This document shows positions 1 to 5,056 of a DNA stretch of 5,056 bases, piece by piece; the stretch's first letter is position 1; each line of letters opens with the position of its first letter. The position numbers and the translations under genes are program-made. The DNA is from UBA11524 sp051883695. GTDB taxonomy: Bacteria > Bacillota > Clostridia > Christensenellales > Aristaeellaceae. Below the pieces are notes generated by a model. That model had not been told where the DNA came from and did no database searches. It was given only the letters and a program-made list of their open reading frames with translations. The stretch is from the NCBI GenBank assembly GCA_051883695.1, contig JBJEUF010000032.1, positions 1 through 5,056 of the forward strand, given 5' to 3'.

Positions 1-5
1 CACCC

Positions 6-51
6 TAAATTCCACACCTCTTTTCACTGTGGAACTTACTTTGGGAATTTA
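6..51 (+). repeat. 46-bp element with inverted half-sites, copy 1 (upstream of gene 1 promoter)
   Basis: This element matches the reverse complement of 5005-5050 at 35 of 46 positions without gaps. The best-conserved part is positions 25-51, which includes an identical 14-mer TTACTTTGGGAATT at 36-49. Inside it, AAATTCCACA (7-16) and TGTGGAACTT (28-37) form an inverted repeat matching at 9 of 10 positions around an 11-nt spacer. It ends 38 nt before the -35 box of the promoter at 90-119. The sequence shows the repeat directly. That it is a protein-binding operator or activator site is inference; a dispersed palindromic repeat or the tail of an upstream terminator is also possible. No clear U-tract follows the arms. 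Confidence 0.7.
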
Positions 52-89
52 CGGGGGGAATGCGGTCGCCCCATTGTTACAAACCGTCA

Positions 90-119
90 TTGACAACACA
101 GCCCCGCATGGGGTATCAT
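90..119 (+). promoter_or_regulatory. Sigma-A promoter for the secreted protein gene
   Basis: TTGACA at 90-95, an 18-nt spacer and TATCAT at 114-119 make a good sigma-A promoter. Transcription would start near 126, giving a leader of about 20 nt that contains the AAGGAGG ribosome binding site. The spacer holds a small palindrome, CCCC-gcat-GGGG (102-113), just before the -10 box, which could be an operator or chance. Confidence 0.75.
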
Positions 120-146
120 GGAAGCGACAAAAAGGAGGGAACGACG

Positions 147-698
147 ATGAAGAAACTGCTGATGATGCTGCTGGTGATGATGCTGTGCGCACCCGCCTGG
201 GCGGAAACGGCGGAGGAGCCGCTGTCGCCCTTTGCGATCGCCGTTCCGGACGGTACGACGGTGGAAGGCGGCGTCGGCGGCATGAGCCAGACCTATGTCC
301 ATGAGAACGGCACGACGCGCGTCGTGGCGATGGTGCTCACCCGCGTGCCGGACGTGGAGGCAGATCATGCTGCCGAGCTGACGACGCTGATGGCGCAGTT
401 CGCGCCCGATGCGCAGGAGGGTATGCCCCTGACCCTGACGGCGGGCTTCCATGGCCTGAAGGCCGTGACGGAGAACGCGCTGGAGGGCGCGGAGGGCGCA
501 CGGGTCGATCAGGTGACCGTCATGGTGCTGTGGCAGACGGCTCTGCGGGGCGAGCTGTTGATCCTGTCCGGCTATGACATGACCGGGGACACCGACGCGG
601 TGGAGCGCTTCATGGACGCGCTGCTGGCGGCAACGACGGTGAACGACGCGCCCGTTCTGCCGCTTCCGGCCCTGACGGAGACGCCGGACAGCAACTGA
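147..698 (+). CDS. Small secreted protein of unknown function
   Basis: This encodes a 183-residue protein that I do not recognise. Residues 1-19 are a clear Sec signal peptide: MKK, then a Leu/Met-rich hydrophobic core, then AWA before the predicted cut at Glu20. Cys14 is not in a proper lipobox (Leu precedes it), so a soluble exported protein is more likely than a lipoprotein. The mature part is small, acidic, has no Cys, and alternates predicted beta strands (about 57-66, 95-106, 121-142) with a helix at about 149-162. The pattern of a late strand ('ELLILSG') followed by an amphipathic helix vaguely recalls PsbP/Mog1-like small exported proteins, but this is only a guess. The start at 147 is chosen because AAAGGAGGG lies just upstream. 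The in-frame ATG at 60 lies before the promoter and would bury the signal peptide. The gene has its own promoter at 90-119 and terminator at 720-749. Confidence 0.85.
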   Translation: MKKLLMMLLVMMLCAPAWAETAEEPLSPFAIAVPDGTTVEGGVGGMSQTYVHENGTTRVVAMVLTRVPDVEADHAAELTTLMAQFAPDAQEGMPLTLTAGFHGLKAVTENALEGAEGARVDQVTVMVLWQTALRGELLILSGYDMTGDTDAVERFMDALLAATTVNDAPVLPLPALTETPDSN

Positions 699-706
699 AT
701 TGCATA

Positions 707-735
707 TTGACCCTGCGCGAAACCTGTGCTATGAT
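707..735 (+). promoter_or_regulatory. Extended -10 sigma-A promoter for the esterase gene
   Basis: TTGACC at 707-712, a 17-nt spacer and TATGAT at 730-735, preceded by the extended -10 dinucleotide TG (727-728), make a strong sigma-A promoter. The -35 box starts 9 nt after the stop codon of the upstream gene. Transcription would begin near 742, about 40 nt before the esterase ATG. The -10 box sits at the loop of the terminator hairpin at 720-747, so promoter and terminator share the same bases. Confidence 0.8.
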
Positions 736-749
736 CAGCACAGGTTTTT
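720..749 (+). terminator. Intrinsic terminator of gene 1, overlapping the esterase promoter
   Basis: AAACCTGTGCT (720-730) pairs perfectly with AGCACAGGTTT (737-747) across the 6-nt loop ATGATC. Five Ts follow or overlap the end (745-749). The 11-bp stem, the short loop and the position 21 nt after the gene 1 stop fit a Rho-independent terminator, though the U-tract is short. The same palindrome is centred on the -10 box of the next promoter, so it could also act as an operator. Confidence 0.65.
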
Positions 750-783
750 GGTTGAGCGACACATTGTACAGGAGGGAATTCCT

Positions 784-1572
784 ATGGCACTGATGCACGT
801 CAACTTCTTCTCTAAGGCGCTGGGGGTGGCTTCGGCGGTGGAGGTCATCCTGCCGGAAAACGATCAGGGCATCGGCGTGACAGGCTCCGGTGAAGCCTGC
901 GATCCGTCTGCTGCGCCGCTGCCCAGGGTGCTTTACCTGCTGCACGGCTATTCCGACGACCAGACCATCTGGCAGCGCCGCACCTCGGTCGAGCGCTATG
1001 CCGCCAGCCACAATCTGGCGGTCATCATGCCCGCCGTGAATCATTCCTTCTACTGCAACGAAGTGTACGGCGAACGCTACTGGGATTACGTTTCCCAGGA
1101 GCTGCCTGCGCAGATGCAGCGCTTCTTCCGCCTCTCCGACAGGCCGGAGGATACCTTCGTCGCCGGTCTGTCCATGGGCGGCTACGGCGCAATGAAGCTG
1201 GCGCTCAATTTCCCCGAGCGCTTCGGCGCGGCAGCCAGCTTCTCCGGCGCGGTGGATATCGTCTCCATAGCCGACAGGAAAAAAGATGACTGGAAGCGCG
1301 TCTTTGGCCGGAAAAAGATAGAGGGGACGGACTGCGACCTGTTCCACATGATGCAGAGGAACGCCGGTGCGCCGCACAAGCCGCGCCTGTACGTCTCCTG
1401 CGGCACGGCGGATTTCCTCTATGCGCAGCATCAGCAATTCGTGCCGGCGCTGCGGGAAAACGGCTGGGATGTGACCTGCTACGAGGAACCGGACGCGGTG
1501 CATGAATGGGGCTTCTGGGATCGGGAGATTGCCAAATTCATCCCGTGGATGCTGGGAGCGGAATCATACTAA
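784..1572 (+). CDS. Esterase of the tributyrin esterase / esterase D family (alpha/beta hydrolase)
   Basis: A 262-residue alpha/beta-hydrolase, close in length to lactococcal tributyrin esterase EstA. It should hydrolyse short-chain acyl esters; the natural substrate is not evident. The catalytic features are all visible: the oxyanion-region motif LLHGYSD (52-58), the nucleophile elbow GLSMGGYGAM with Ser130, acid Asp210 in CGTADF, and His240 in AVHEWGFW. The N terminus (MALMHVNFFSKALG...AVEVILPE) is typical of the family and shows no signal peptide or membrane segment, so the enzyme is cytoplasmic. Residues 28-46 form a slightly long Gly/Pro/Ala linker before the first core strand. The start is fixed by AGGAGGG at 770-776, 7 nt before ATG. 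It is probably transcribed alone from the promoter at 707-735. The last codons and the TAA lie inside the left arm of the palindromic element at 1566-1728, so the present C terminus may have been set by that insertion. Confidence 0.92.
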   Translation: MALMHVNFFSKALGVASAVEVILPENDQGIGVTGSGEACDPSAAPLPRVLYLLHGYSDDQTIWQRRTSVERYAASHNLAVIMPAVNHSFYCNEVYGERYWDYVSQELPAQMQRFFRLSDRPEDTFVAGLSMGGYGAMKLALNFPERFGAAASFSGAVDIVSIADRKKDDWKRVFGRKKIEGTDCDLFHMMQRNAGAPHKPRLYVSCGTADFLYAQHQQFVPALRENGWDVTCYEEPDAVHEWGFWDREIAKFIPWMLGAESY

Positions 1573-1728
1573 TTCTCGTTAAAAATGTTGCACCGAGCGC
1601 AGCGAATTTTTCGTTCTGGCAAAGCTGAGTGAAGCGAGGCGTTACTTACAGTACGGTGAGCGGAACGAAGCAAAGCCAGAGCGGAAAAGGCGCTGTGCGA
1701 ATGCAACATTTTGAATGAGAATTAGTAT
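1566..1728. repeat. Palindromic MITE-like element at the esterase 3' end
   Basis: The ends 1566-1592 and 1702-1728 are 27-nt inverted repeats with only two mismatches (outer part ATACTAATTCTC against GAGAATTAGTAT). Pairing continues inward: TCTGGC (1615-1620) against GCCAGA (1675-1680), and a looser match of 1597-1604 with 1691-1698. Most of the element can therefore fold into one long hairpin. The centre (1641-1660) carries a small inner hairpin, TACT-tac-AGTA. No open reading frame of its own is visible. If the outer TA at 1567-1568 and 1726-1727 is a target duplication, the element is 157 bp (1569-1725) with terminal repeats. That would fit a non-autonomous element mobilised by an IS630/mariner-type transposase, but this is inference. 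A structured RNA or a REP-like repeat are alternatives. Confidence 0.65.
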
Positions 1729-1744
1729 AAGCTGCATAATCATT

Positions 1745-1790
1745 GAAGCACGCGAATCACCCGTTGCAGGCGGTTCGCGTGCTTCTTTTT
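1745..1790 (+). terminator. Strong intrinsic terminator of the esterase transcript
   Basis: GAAGCACGCGAA (1745-1756) pairs perfectly with TTCGCGTGCTTC (1774-1785). An inner CCG/CGG pairing (1761-1763 with 1771-1773) extends the stem, and TTTTT follows at 1786-1790. The U-tract lies only on the + strand, so the terminator serves the esterase. The hairpin also follows the stop of the opposing gene by about 10 nt, but on the - strand no U-tract follows it. Confidence 0.85.
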
Positions 1791-1794
1791 GTGC

Positions 1795-3498
1795 TCAGCC
1801 GTTCCCTTCCCAGAGCCAGCCCTGCGGCACAAAGGCAACCTCGCCGTCCTGCCCCAGCAGGATGTATTGCGCATCGCCTTCCACGCCTACGATCAGGAAG
1901 CCGGTATCCAGCGGGTTGCTGACCTCATATTCCTCCCGGAAGATCAGCTCCGGGAACGCGGCCTTCACGCTGTCCATCGCTTCTCCGAAGGCAAGGAATT
2001 TTGTCATCACCCAGCCTGTCCGCGCGGTGCTGCCAAAGCCCAGCTGCACCTTTGTCCATTCGCCGTCCGTTGCCAGCACGCGCAGGGGCGTGCCGTTGTA
2101 GAGCTTCCCCTGGGAGCGGCTGCTGCGGCTTGGCTCCGTGCGCAGGTGCAGGCGATCCGCGGGATCGGGGTTGGCAACCGCCGCCCAGCCGGACTGATCC
2201 AGCTGCGGACGGCTTGCGTCGAACCGGGTCAGATCCGCCGTGAACAGGTCGCCGTTCAGCAGCGCGCCAATGCGCAGGGCGCTGTCCTCCTCACCGGACT
2301 GCTGCCATATTCCAAAGGCGCACGCGCCCATAAACCAGCTGTCCACCTCGCCGTAGCGGCTTGCCGAGCGCAGGAGCCATTGCCCGTCCGCACTGCGGGA
2401 GAAGCTCGCCATGCAATCGTAATCGCCCCACACAAGGAGCGCTTCATCATCCATGCTGTGGAAAAGATCGAGGGATACATCCTCCGGCAGCGGCAGCGTG
2501 CGACGGGCTGTGAAGCCGCTGCCGTCCTGCGTCAGCTCCCAGATATACAGGCGGCGCGCGCCGTCCAGCTCCACCAGGGCGATCACGCTCGTCTCCTGCA
2601 CCTGATTGTCCAGCAGAACGGCGCTTTCGGGCAGGGCAAGGCGCTCCCGGTCGAAGGCAGACTGCGTGAGGAAGGTGCAGTCCTCGCCGGAGCAGCTGAT
2701 GAGAGCGTCGAAGGGCTCGCTTTCCAGCCGCTCAAGGAGCGAAGCCGAAAGCGGAACGGGCTGGCAGACCACGTTGCAGGGCTGCTCACCGGCGGTGAAG
2801 CTCGCCCGGAGGATGTACAGCATCCCATCCGTCACGCAGCTGTAAGCGGCGCTCGCGCCTGTGCCGTGATTGTAGGCTTCATAGGAGCGCAGGGTGTAGT
2901 CCGGATAGAGCGCCGCCACCCGTTCCTCGGTGATGGCCGCCAGCTCCCGTGCGCGCTGCGGGGTAAGCGGCAGATCGTCCATCTGCCAGGGCCAGTCGAC
3001 CACACCGCCGGGCAGAGCCTCCTCCGTCACGCCCGCGCCAAAGCCATAGCGCAGCGTTTCGCCGTCCACGATCACCCGGTCATAGCCCGCAAAGCGCCAC
3101 TCGCACAGGCGGTAGGTCATGCCGTATTCAGCCGGGGTCAGCCGGTAGGTCATGCGCAGATTGCCGTTCTCCGACACGATGGAGAAGGCAGTCTCCCCGC
3201 TGTCCGAACGGACGAGATGCGCCGGATACATCCCGTTCATCAGGGACGTCGTGAGCGTGATGCGGCATTCGCCCTCCGCGTAGTCATAGCCCACAACGCT
3301 GCTGCCGGAGAGCACCAGACCGCACTGGCTGCCATCCGCCATGTCAAAGCGGACGGCATCCGTGACAGCGGCGCCGCAGAGGTATTCGGTCAGCCGGGCT
3401 TGCACCGGTTCGGGCAGCTTCTCTGCCGCTGCGGGCAGAAGTCCCAGGGCCGTCAGGGAAAGCAGGAGCAGAAACAGGATGGTTGTGCGCCGCTTCAT
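1795..3498 (-). CDS. Secreted protein with a bacterial SH3 (SH3b) domain, otherwise unknown
   Basis: This encodes a 567-residue exported protein. Residues 1-25 are a Sec signal peptide: MKRR, a long Leu-rich core, then LLPAAA before Glu26. No lipobox is seen. Residues 26 to about 435 match no family I can name. They are rich in short alternating strands and turns with repeated self-describing phrases (for example MTYRL at 116-120 and 127-131), suggesting a beta-rich extracellular domain. Residues about 437-503 read as an SH3b domain: DRLHLRTEPS, then SQGKLYNGTPLRVL, DGEWTKVQLG and TGWVMTKFL. In Bacillota such domains usually bind cell-wall peptide or glycan. A 60-residue tail follows. No catalytic domain is apparent, so a cell-surface binding or sensing role is inferred. 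The start is set by GGAGG on the - strand at 3506-3510, 7 nt before ATG. It lies 97 nt downstream of the MATE gene with no clear promoter between, so cotranscription is plausible. Confidence 0.85.
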   Translation of the reverse strand: MKRRTTILFLLLLSLTALGLLPAAAEKLPEPVQARLTEYLCGAAVTDAVRFDMADGSQCGLVLSGSSVVGYDYAEGECRITLTTSLMNGMYPAHLVRSDSGETAFSIVSENGNLRMTYRLTPAEYGMTYRLCEWRFAGYDRVIVDGETLRYGFGAGVTEEALPGGVVDWPWQMDDLPLTPQRARELAAITEERVAALYPDYTLRSYEAYNHGTGASAAYSCVTDGMLYILRASFTAGEQPCNVVCQPVPLSASLLERLESEPFDALISCSGEDCTFLTQSAFDRERLALPESAVLLDNQVQETSVIALVELDGARRLYIWELTQDGSGFTARRTLPLPEDVSLDLFHSMDDEALLVWGDYDCMASFSRSADGQWLLRSASRYGEVDSWFMGACAFGIWQQSGEEDSALRIGALLNGDLFTADLTRFDASRPQLDQSGWAAVANPDPADRLHLRTEPSRSSRSQGKLYNGTPLRVLATDGEWTKVQLGFGSTARTGWVMTKFLAFGEAMDSVKAAFPELIFREEYEVSNPLDTGFLIVGVEGDAQYILLGQDGEVAFVPQGWLWEGNG

Positions 3499-3551
3499 GG
3501 TCAGTCCTCCGTTTCATGGGTGGAATGAGGGGCCGTTACCTCTATTAACGA

Positions 3552-3580
3552 ATGGCGCAGGGAGATTCTTCCGGCGCCAT
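3552..3580 (-). terminator. Possible weak hairpin between MATE and SH3b genes
   Basis: On the - strand ATGGCGC (3580-3574) pairs with GCGCCAT (3558-3552) across a 15-nt loop, 15 nt after the MATE stop. Only TCGTTAATAG follows, so there is no real U-tract. It may be a leaky terminator or a processing stem that lowers expression of the downstream gene. The rest of the 3499-3595 gap shows only the SH3b gene's ribosome binding site and no convincing promoter. Confidence 0.3.
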
Positions 3581-3595
3581 GCAATAGCCGTGTCC

Positions 3596-4909
3596 TCAAG
3601 CCCGGCGCTCCTTTCCGGCACGGCAGGCATAGGCCATCACCGCCGCCGTAATCGCCTCGGCTGTCGCGAAGGCCAGCCATACGCCGGTCATCCCGAAGAG
3701 CGCCGCCATCACGATGGCGCAGACGACGATCGCGACAAGCCCGCGCAAAAGGGAGGTGATCGAAGCCCATTTCGCAGCGGCGATGGCGCTGAGGTAGCCC
3801 GTGCCGACGATGTTGAACCCGGCGAACAGGTAGCCGGGGAAGTACAGGCGCATCCCCTGCACCGCAAGCTCCGCCATGACCGGATCACCCTCGCTGTTGA
3901 AGATGGCGACCACCGGCTCCGCCAGCAGAAACGCCGCCAGCATGATGAGGACCGCCAGCGTCAGCGCCGTGCCCACCGACAGATGCAGCACATGCCGCAC
4001 GGCGGCATGATCGCCCCGGCCATGGAAATCGCTCAGCAGCGGCTGCGCGCCCTGGGAGATGCCGGAGAAGATGCTCGTGGCGACCATGGCGACATTCGCA
4101 ACCACCCCGAAGGCCGCTACGCCCACATTGCCTGACAGCGCCAGAATGAGGAAGTTGAAGACCAGCGTCGCCACGCCGGAGGAGATTTCCCCCACAAAGG
4201 CCGCCACACCCACCTGACAGGAACGCCACAGCCGTCCCGCCTCCGGCAGCATCCGGGGCATACGCAGCGTGTTGCGACCGCGCAGAAAGTGCAGCGAGCA
4301 CACCAGCATGCTCACGATGGGCGAAACCGCCGTAGCCAGCGCCGCGCCGGTCATGCCCATGCCGCAGGGGAACATGAGCACATAGTCCATCATGATGTTG
4401 AACAGGCTGGAGGAGAGCGTCGCCAGCATGGCGAGGGACGGATCGCCATCGTTGCGCACGAAGGCGGTGAGCACGCTGTTCCACATGAAGAAGGGCGTGA
4501 ACAGCAGGAAAACCTGCGCATAGGGCGCGCCGACCGGCACGATGGTGTCGTCGCCGCCCAGCAGGGAAATCAGCTGCCCCGGCGCGAACAGCCCCAGCGC
4601 AAAGAGCGGCAGGGACAGGATCGCCGTCCACCACAGCGCGTTGGTGAAATACCGCTCCGGCTGCTTTTCACCCGAGGCACGGCCGATGGCAAAGCGCGTC
4701 GCCGAGCCCACGCCGATCATCGCGCCGATGGCGAAAATCAGCGCATAGACCGGCAGCACCAGATTCAGCGCGGTGATGCCGTCGCCCTGTGCGGCCCGGG
4801 AGATGAAGAAGGTGTCGGCAAGGATATAGGCGGATATGCCCATCATGCCGAGGATGTTCTGGGATATATACCGGGCGAACTGCGCGCTCACGGAGGATGC
4901 TCTGCTCAT
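3596..4909 (-). CDS. MATE-family multidrug efflux transporter (MepA-like)
   Basis: A 437-residue polytopic inner-membrane protein, the usual size for the MATE family, with about 12 hydrophobic segments in two six-helix halves. These transporters export cationic drugs or metabolites in exchange for Na+ or H+. Family hallmarks are visible (numbered from this start): ILADTFFISRAAQGDGITALNLVLP with Asp32 early in the first half, AFVRNDGDPSLAM (149-161), NIMMDYVLMF (171-180) followed by GMTGAALAT, and in the second half GISQGAQPLLS (283-293). The AFVRNDG and QPLLS motifs point to the MepA-type branch common in Bacillota; the substrate cannot be predicted. A longer reading from ATG at 4927 is rejected because the ribosome binding site AAGGAG (4918-4923) would lie inside it, whereas it is 8 nt before the ATG at 4909. 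The gene has a strong promoter at 4938-4966 and may continue into the SH3b gene. Confidence 0.92.
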   Translation of the reverse strand: MSRASSVSAQFARYISQNILGMMGISAYILADTFFISRAAQGDGITALNLVLPVYALIFAIGAMIGVGSATRFAIGRASGEKQPERYFTNALWWTAILSLPLFALGLFAPGQLISLLGGDDTIVPVGAPYAQVFLLFTPFFMWNSVLTAFVRNDGDPSLAMLATLSSSLFNIMMDYVLMFPCGMGMTGAALATAVSPIVSMLVCSLHFLRGRNTLRMPRMLPEAGRLWRSCQVGVAAFVGEISSGVATLVFNFLILALSGNVGVAAFGVVANVAMVATSIFSGISQGAQPLLSDFHGRGDHAAVRHVLHLSVGTALTLAVLIMLAAFLLAEPVVAIFNSEGDPVMAELAVQGMRLYFPGYLFAGFNIVGTGYLSAIAAAKWASITSLLRGLVAIVVCAIVMAALFGMTGVWLAFATAEAITAAVMAYACRAGKERRA

Positions 4910-4917
4910 GAAAGAAT

Positions 4918-4923
4918 CTCCTT
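4918..4923 (-). promoter_or_regulatory. Ribosome binding site that fixes the MATE start at 4909
   Basis: AAGGAG on the - strand is separated by 8 nt from the ATG at 4909-4907. The alternative upstream ATG at 4927-4925 comes before this site and has no Shine-Dalgarno sequence of its own within the roughly 4-nt leader left after the predicted transcription start. Confidence 0.85.
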
Positions 4924-4937
4924 GCATATTCCAGCCT

Positions 4938-4966
4938 ATTTTATAAGGATTTTACCGTTTCGTCAA
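4938..4966 (-). promoter_or_regulatory. Sigma-A promoter for the MATE gene
   Basis: On the - strand TTGACG (4966-4961), a 17-nt spacer (4960-4944) and TAAAAT (4943-4938) make a near-consensus sigma-A promoter. The start point would be near 4931, about 22 nt before the ATG. The -35 box lies exactly as far from the 46-bp element at 5050-5005 as gene 1's -35 box does from the other copy. Confidence 0.8.
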
Positions 4967-5004
4967 GGGACAGGCCTTTTCAAACGCACGATTTTTCTAC
5001 TGAG

Positions 5005-5050
5005 TGAATTCCCAAAGTAAATGCCACAGTGGCATTTGAAGTGGCATTTA
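5005..5050 (-). repeat. 46-bp element with inverted half-sites, copy 2 (upstream of MATE promoter)
   Basis: Reading in the direction of the MATE gene, this copy has three 9-nt half-sites: AAATGCCAC (5049-5041), a second AAATGCCAC (5037-5029), and GTGGCATTT (5027-5019). The last two form a perfect 19-bp palindrome with a single central base (5019-5037). The conserved TTACTTTGGGAATT follows (5020-5007). Compared with copy 1, the middle half-site is intact here and degenerate there (4 of 9 matches). A double or overlapping protein-binding site is plausible; a dispersed repeat is the main alternative. Confidence 0.7.
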
Positions 5051-5056
5051 GTCTGG

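Noticed and set aside
60..146. Upstream ATG at 60 as start of gene 1
   Set aside because: It lies upstream of the predicted transcription start, has no ribosome binding site, and would put 29 residues in front of a clear signal peptide.
186..188. Cys14 of gene 1 as a lipoprotein cysteine
   Set aside because: The preceding residues (MML) do not form a lipobox, while AWA before Glu20 is a good signal peptidase I site.
610..1503. 297-codon - strand frame
   Set aside because: It is antisense to the esterase, whose catalytic motifs are all intact on the + strand, and no ribosome binding site or family signature is seen.
1573..1794. CRISPR array, tRNA or riboswitch in the convergent gap
   Set aside because: There are no regularly spaced repeats, no cloverleaf, and the gap is fully explained by the palindromic element and the terminator. 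It lies at gene 3' ends, not in a leader.
3110..3155. 13-bp direct repeat CGGTAGGTCATGC (3110-3122 and 3143-3155)
   Set aside because: It lies within the SH3b gene in the same frame and only encodes the repeated MTYRL phrase. With two short copies it is probably local sequence similarity and not a functional site.
1789..3528. Long + strand open frame of 579 codons
   Set aside because: It is antisense to the SH3b gene, lacks a ribosome binding site, and its translation is low-complexity Arg/Ala/His/Gln typical of the reverse strand of GC-rich genes. The - strand frame has a signal peptide, a ribosome binding site and a recognisable domain.
4910..4927. Upstream ATG at 4927 as start of the MATE gene
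   Set aside because: The only good ribosome binding site (4918-4923) falls inside that extension and is correctly spaced for the ATG at 4909.
3885..5020. Other long frames over the MATE gene (3885-4634 -, 4289-5020 +)
   Set aside because: They are out-of-frame or antisense shadows of the MATE gene. Their translations are His/Arg/Gly-rich with no membrane pattern or family motif, and the + frame runs across the MATE promoter.

Overview
The window looks like chromosomal DNA of a GC-rich member of the Bacillota (Clostridia-like, gut-type). The signs are strong AGGAGG-type ribosome binding sites, near-consensus sigma-A promoters, U-tract terminators, a tributyrin-esterase-type hydrolase, a MepA-like MATE transporter and two secreted proteins with short hydrophobic signal peptides. 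The genus cannot be told from this sequence.

Layout: four complete genes form two converging pairs. On the + strand are a small secreted protein of unknown function (147-698) and a cytoplasmic alpha/beta-hydrolase esterase (784-1572). On the - strand are a multidrug-type MATE transporter (3596-4909, start corrected from 4927) and, downstream of it, a secreted protein with a bacterial SH3 domain near its C terminus (1795-3498). The pairs meet at 1573-1794, which holds a roughly 157-bp palindromic MITE-like element and a strong intrinsic terminator. The genes do not make up a recognisable pathway. The esterase and the transporter are the only ones whose biochemical class can be named with confidence.

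Regulation is unusually legible. Three sigma-A promoters can be read: TTGACA-N18-TATCAT before gene 1, TTGACC-N17-TATGAT (extended -10) before the esterase, and TTGACG-N17-TAAAAT before the MATE gene. The esterase promoter is embedded in gene 1's terminator hairpin, with the -10 box mostly in the loop.

The most interesting signal is a 46-bp element present at both ends of the window in inverted orientation (6-51 and 5050-5005, 35/46 identical). Each copy lies upstream of an outer promoter, in the same orientation relative to that promoter and at exactly the same distance from its -35 box, while the sequence between is not conserved. It contains inverted AAATGCCAC/GTGGCATTT half-sites. It may be a shared regulator-binding site, or a dispersed palindromic repeat that happens to sit there. 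No phage, CRISPR, tRNA or rRNA feature was seen, and I found no convincing evidence of a new multi-gene system.
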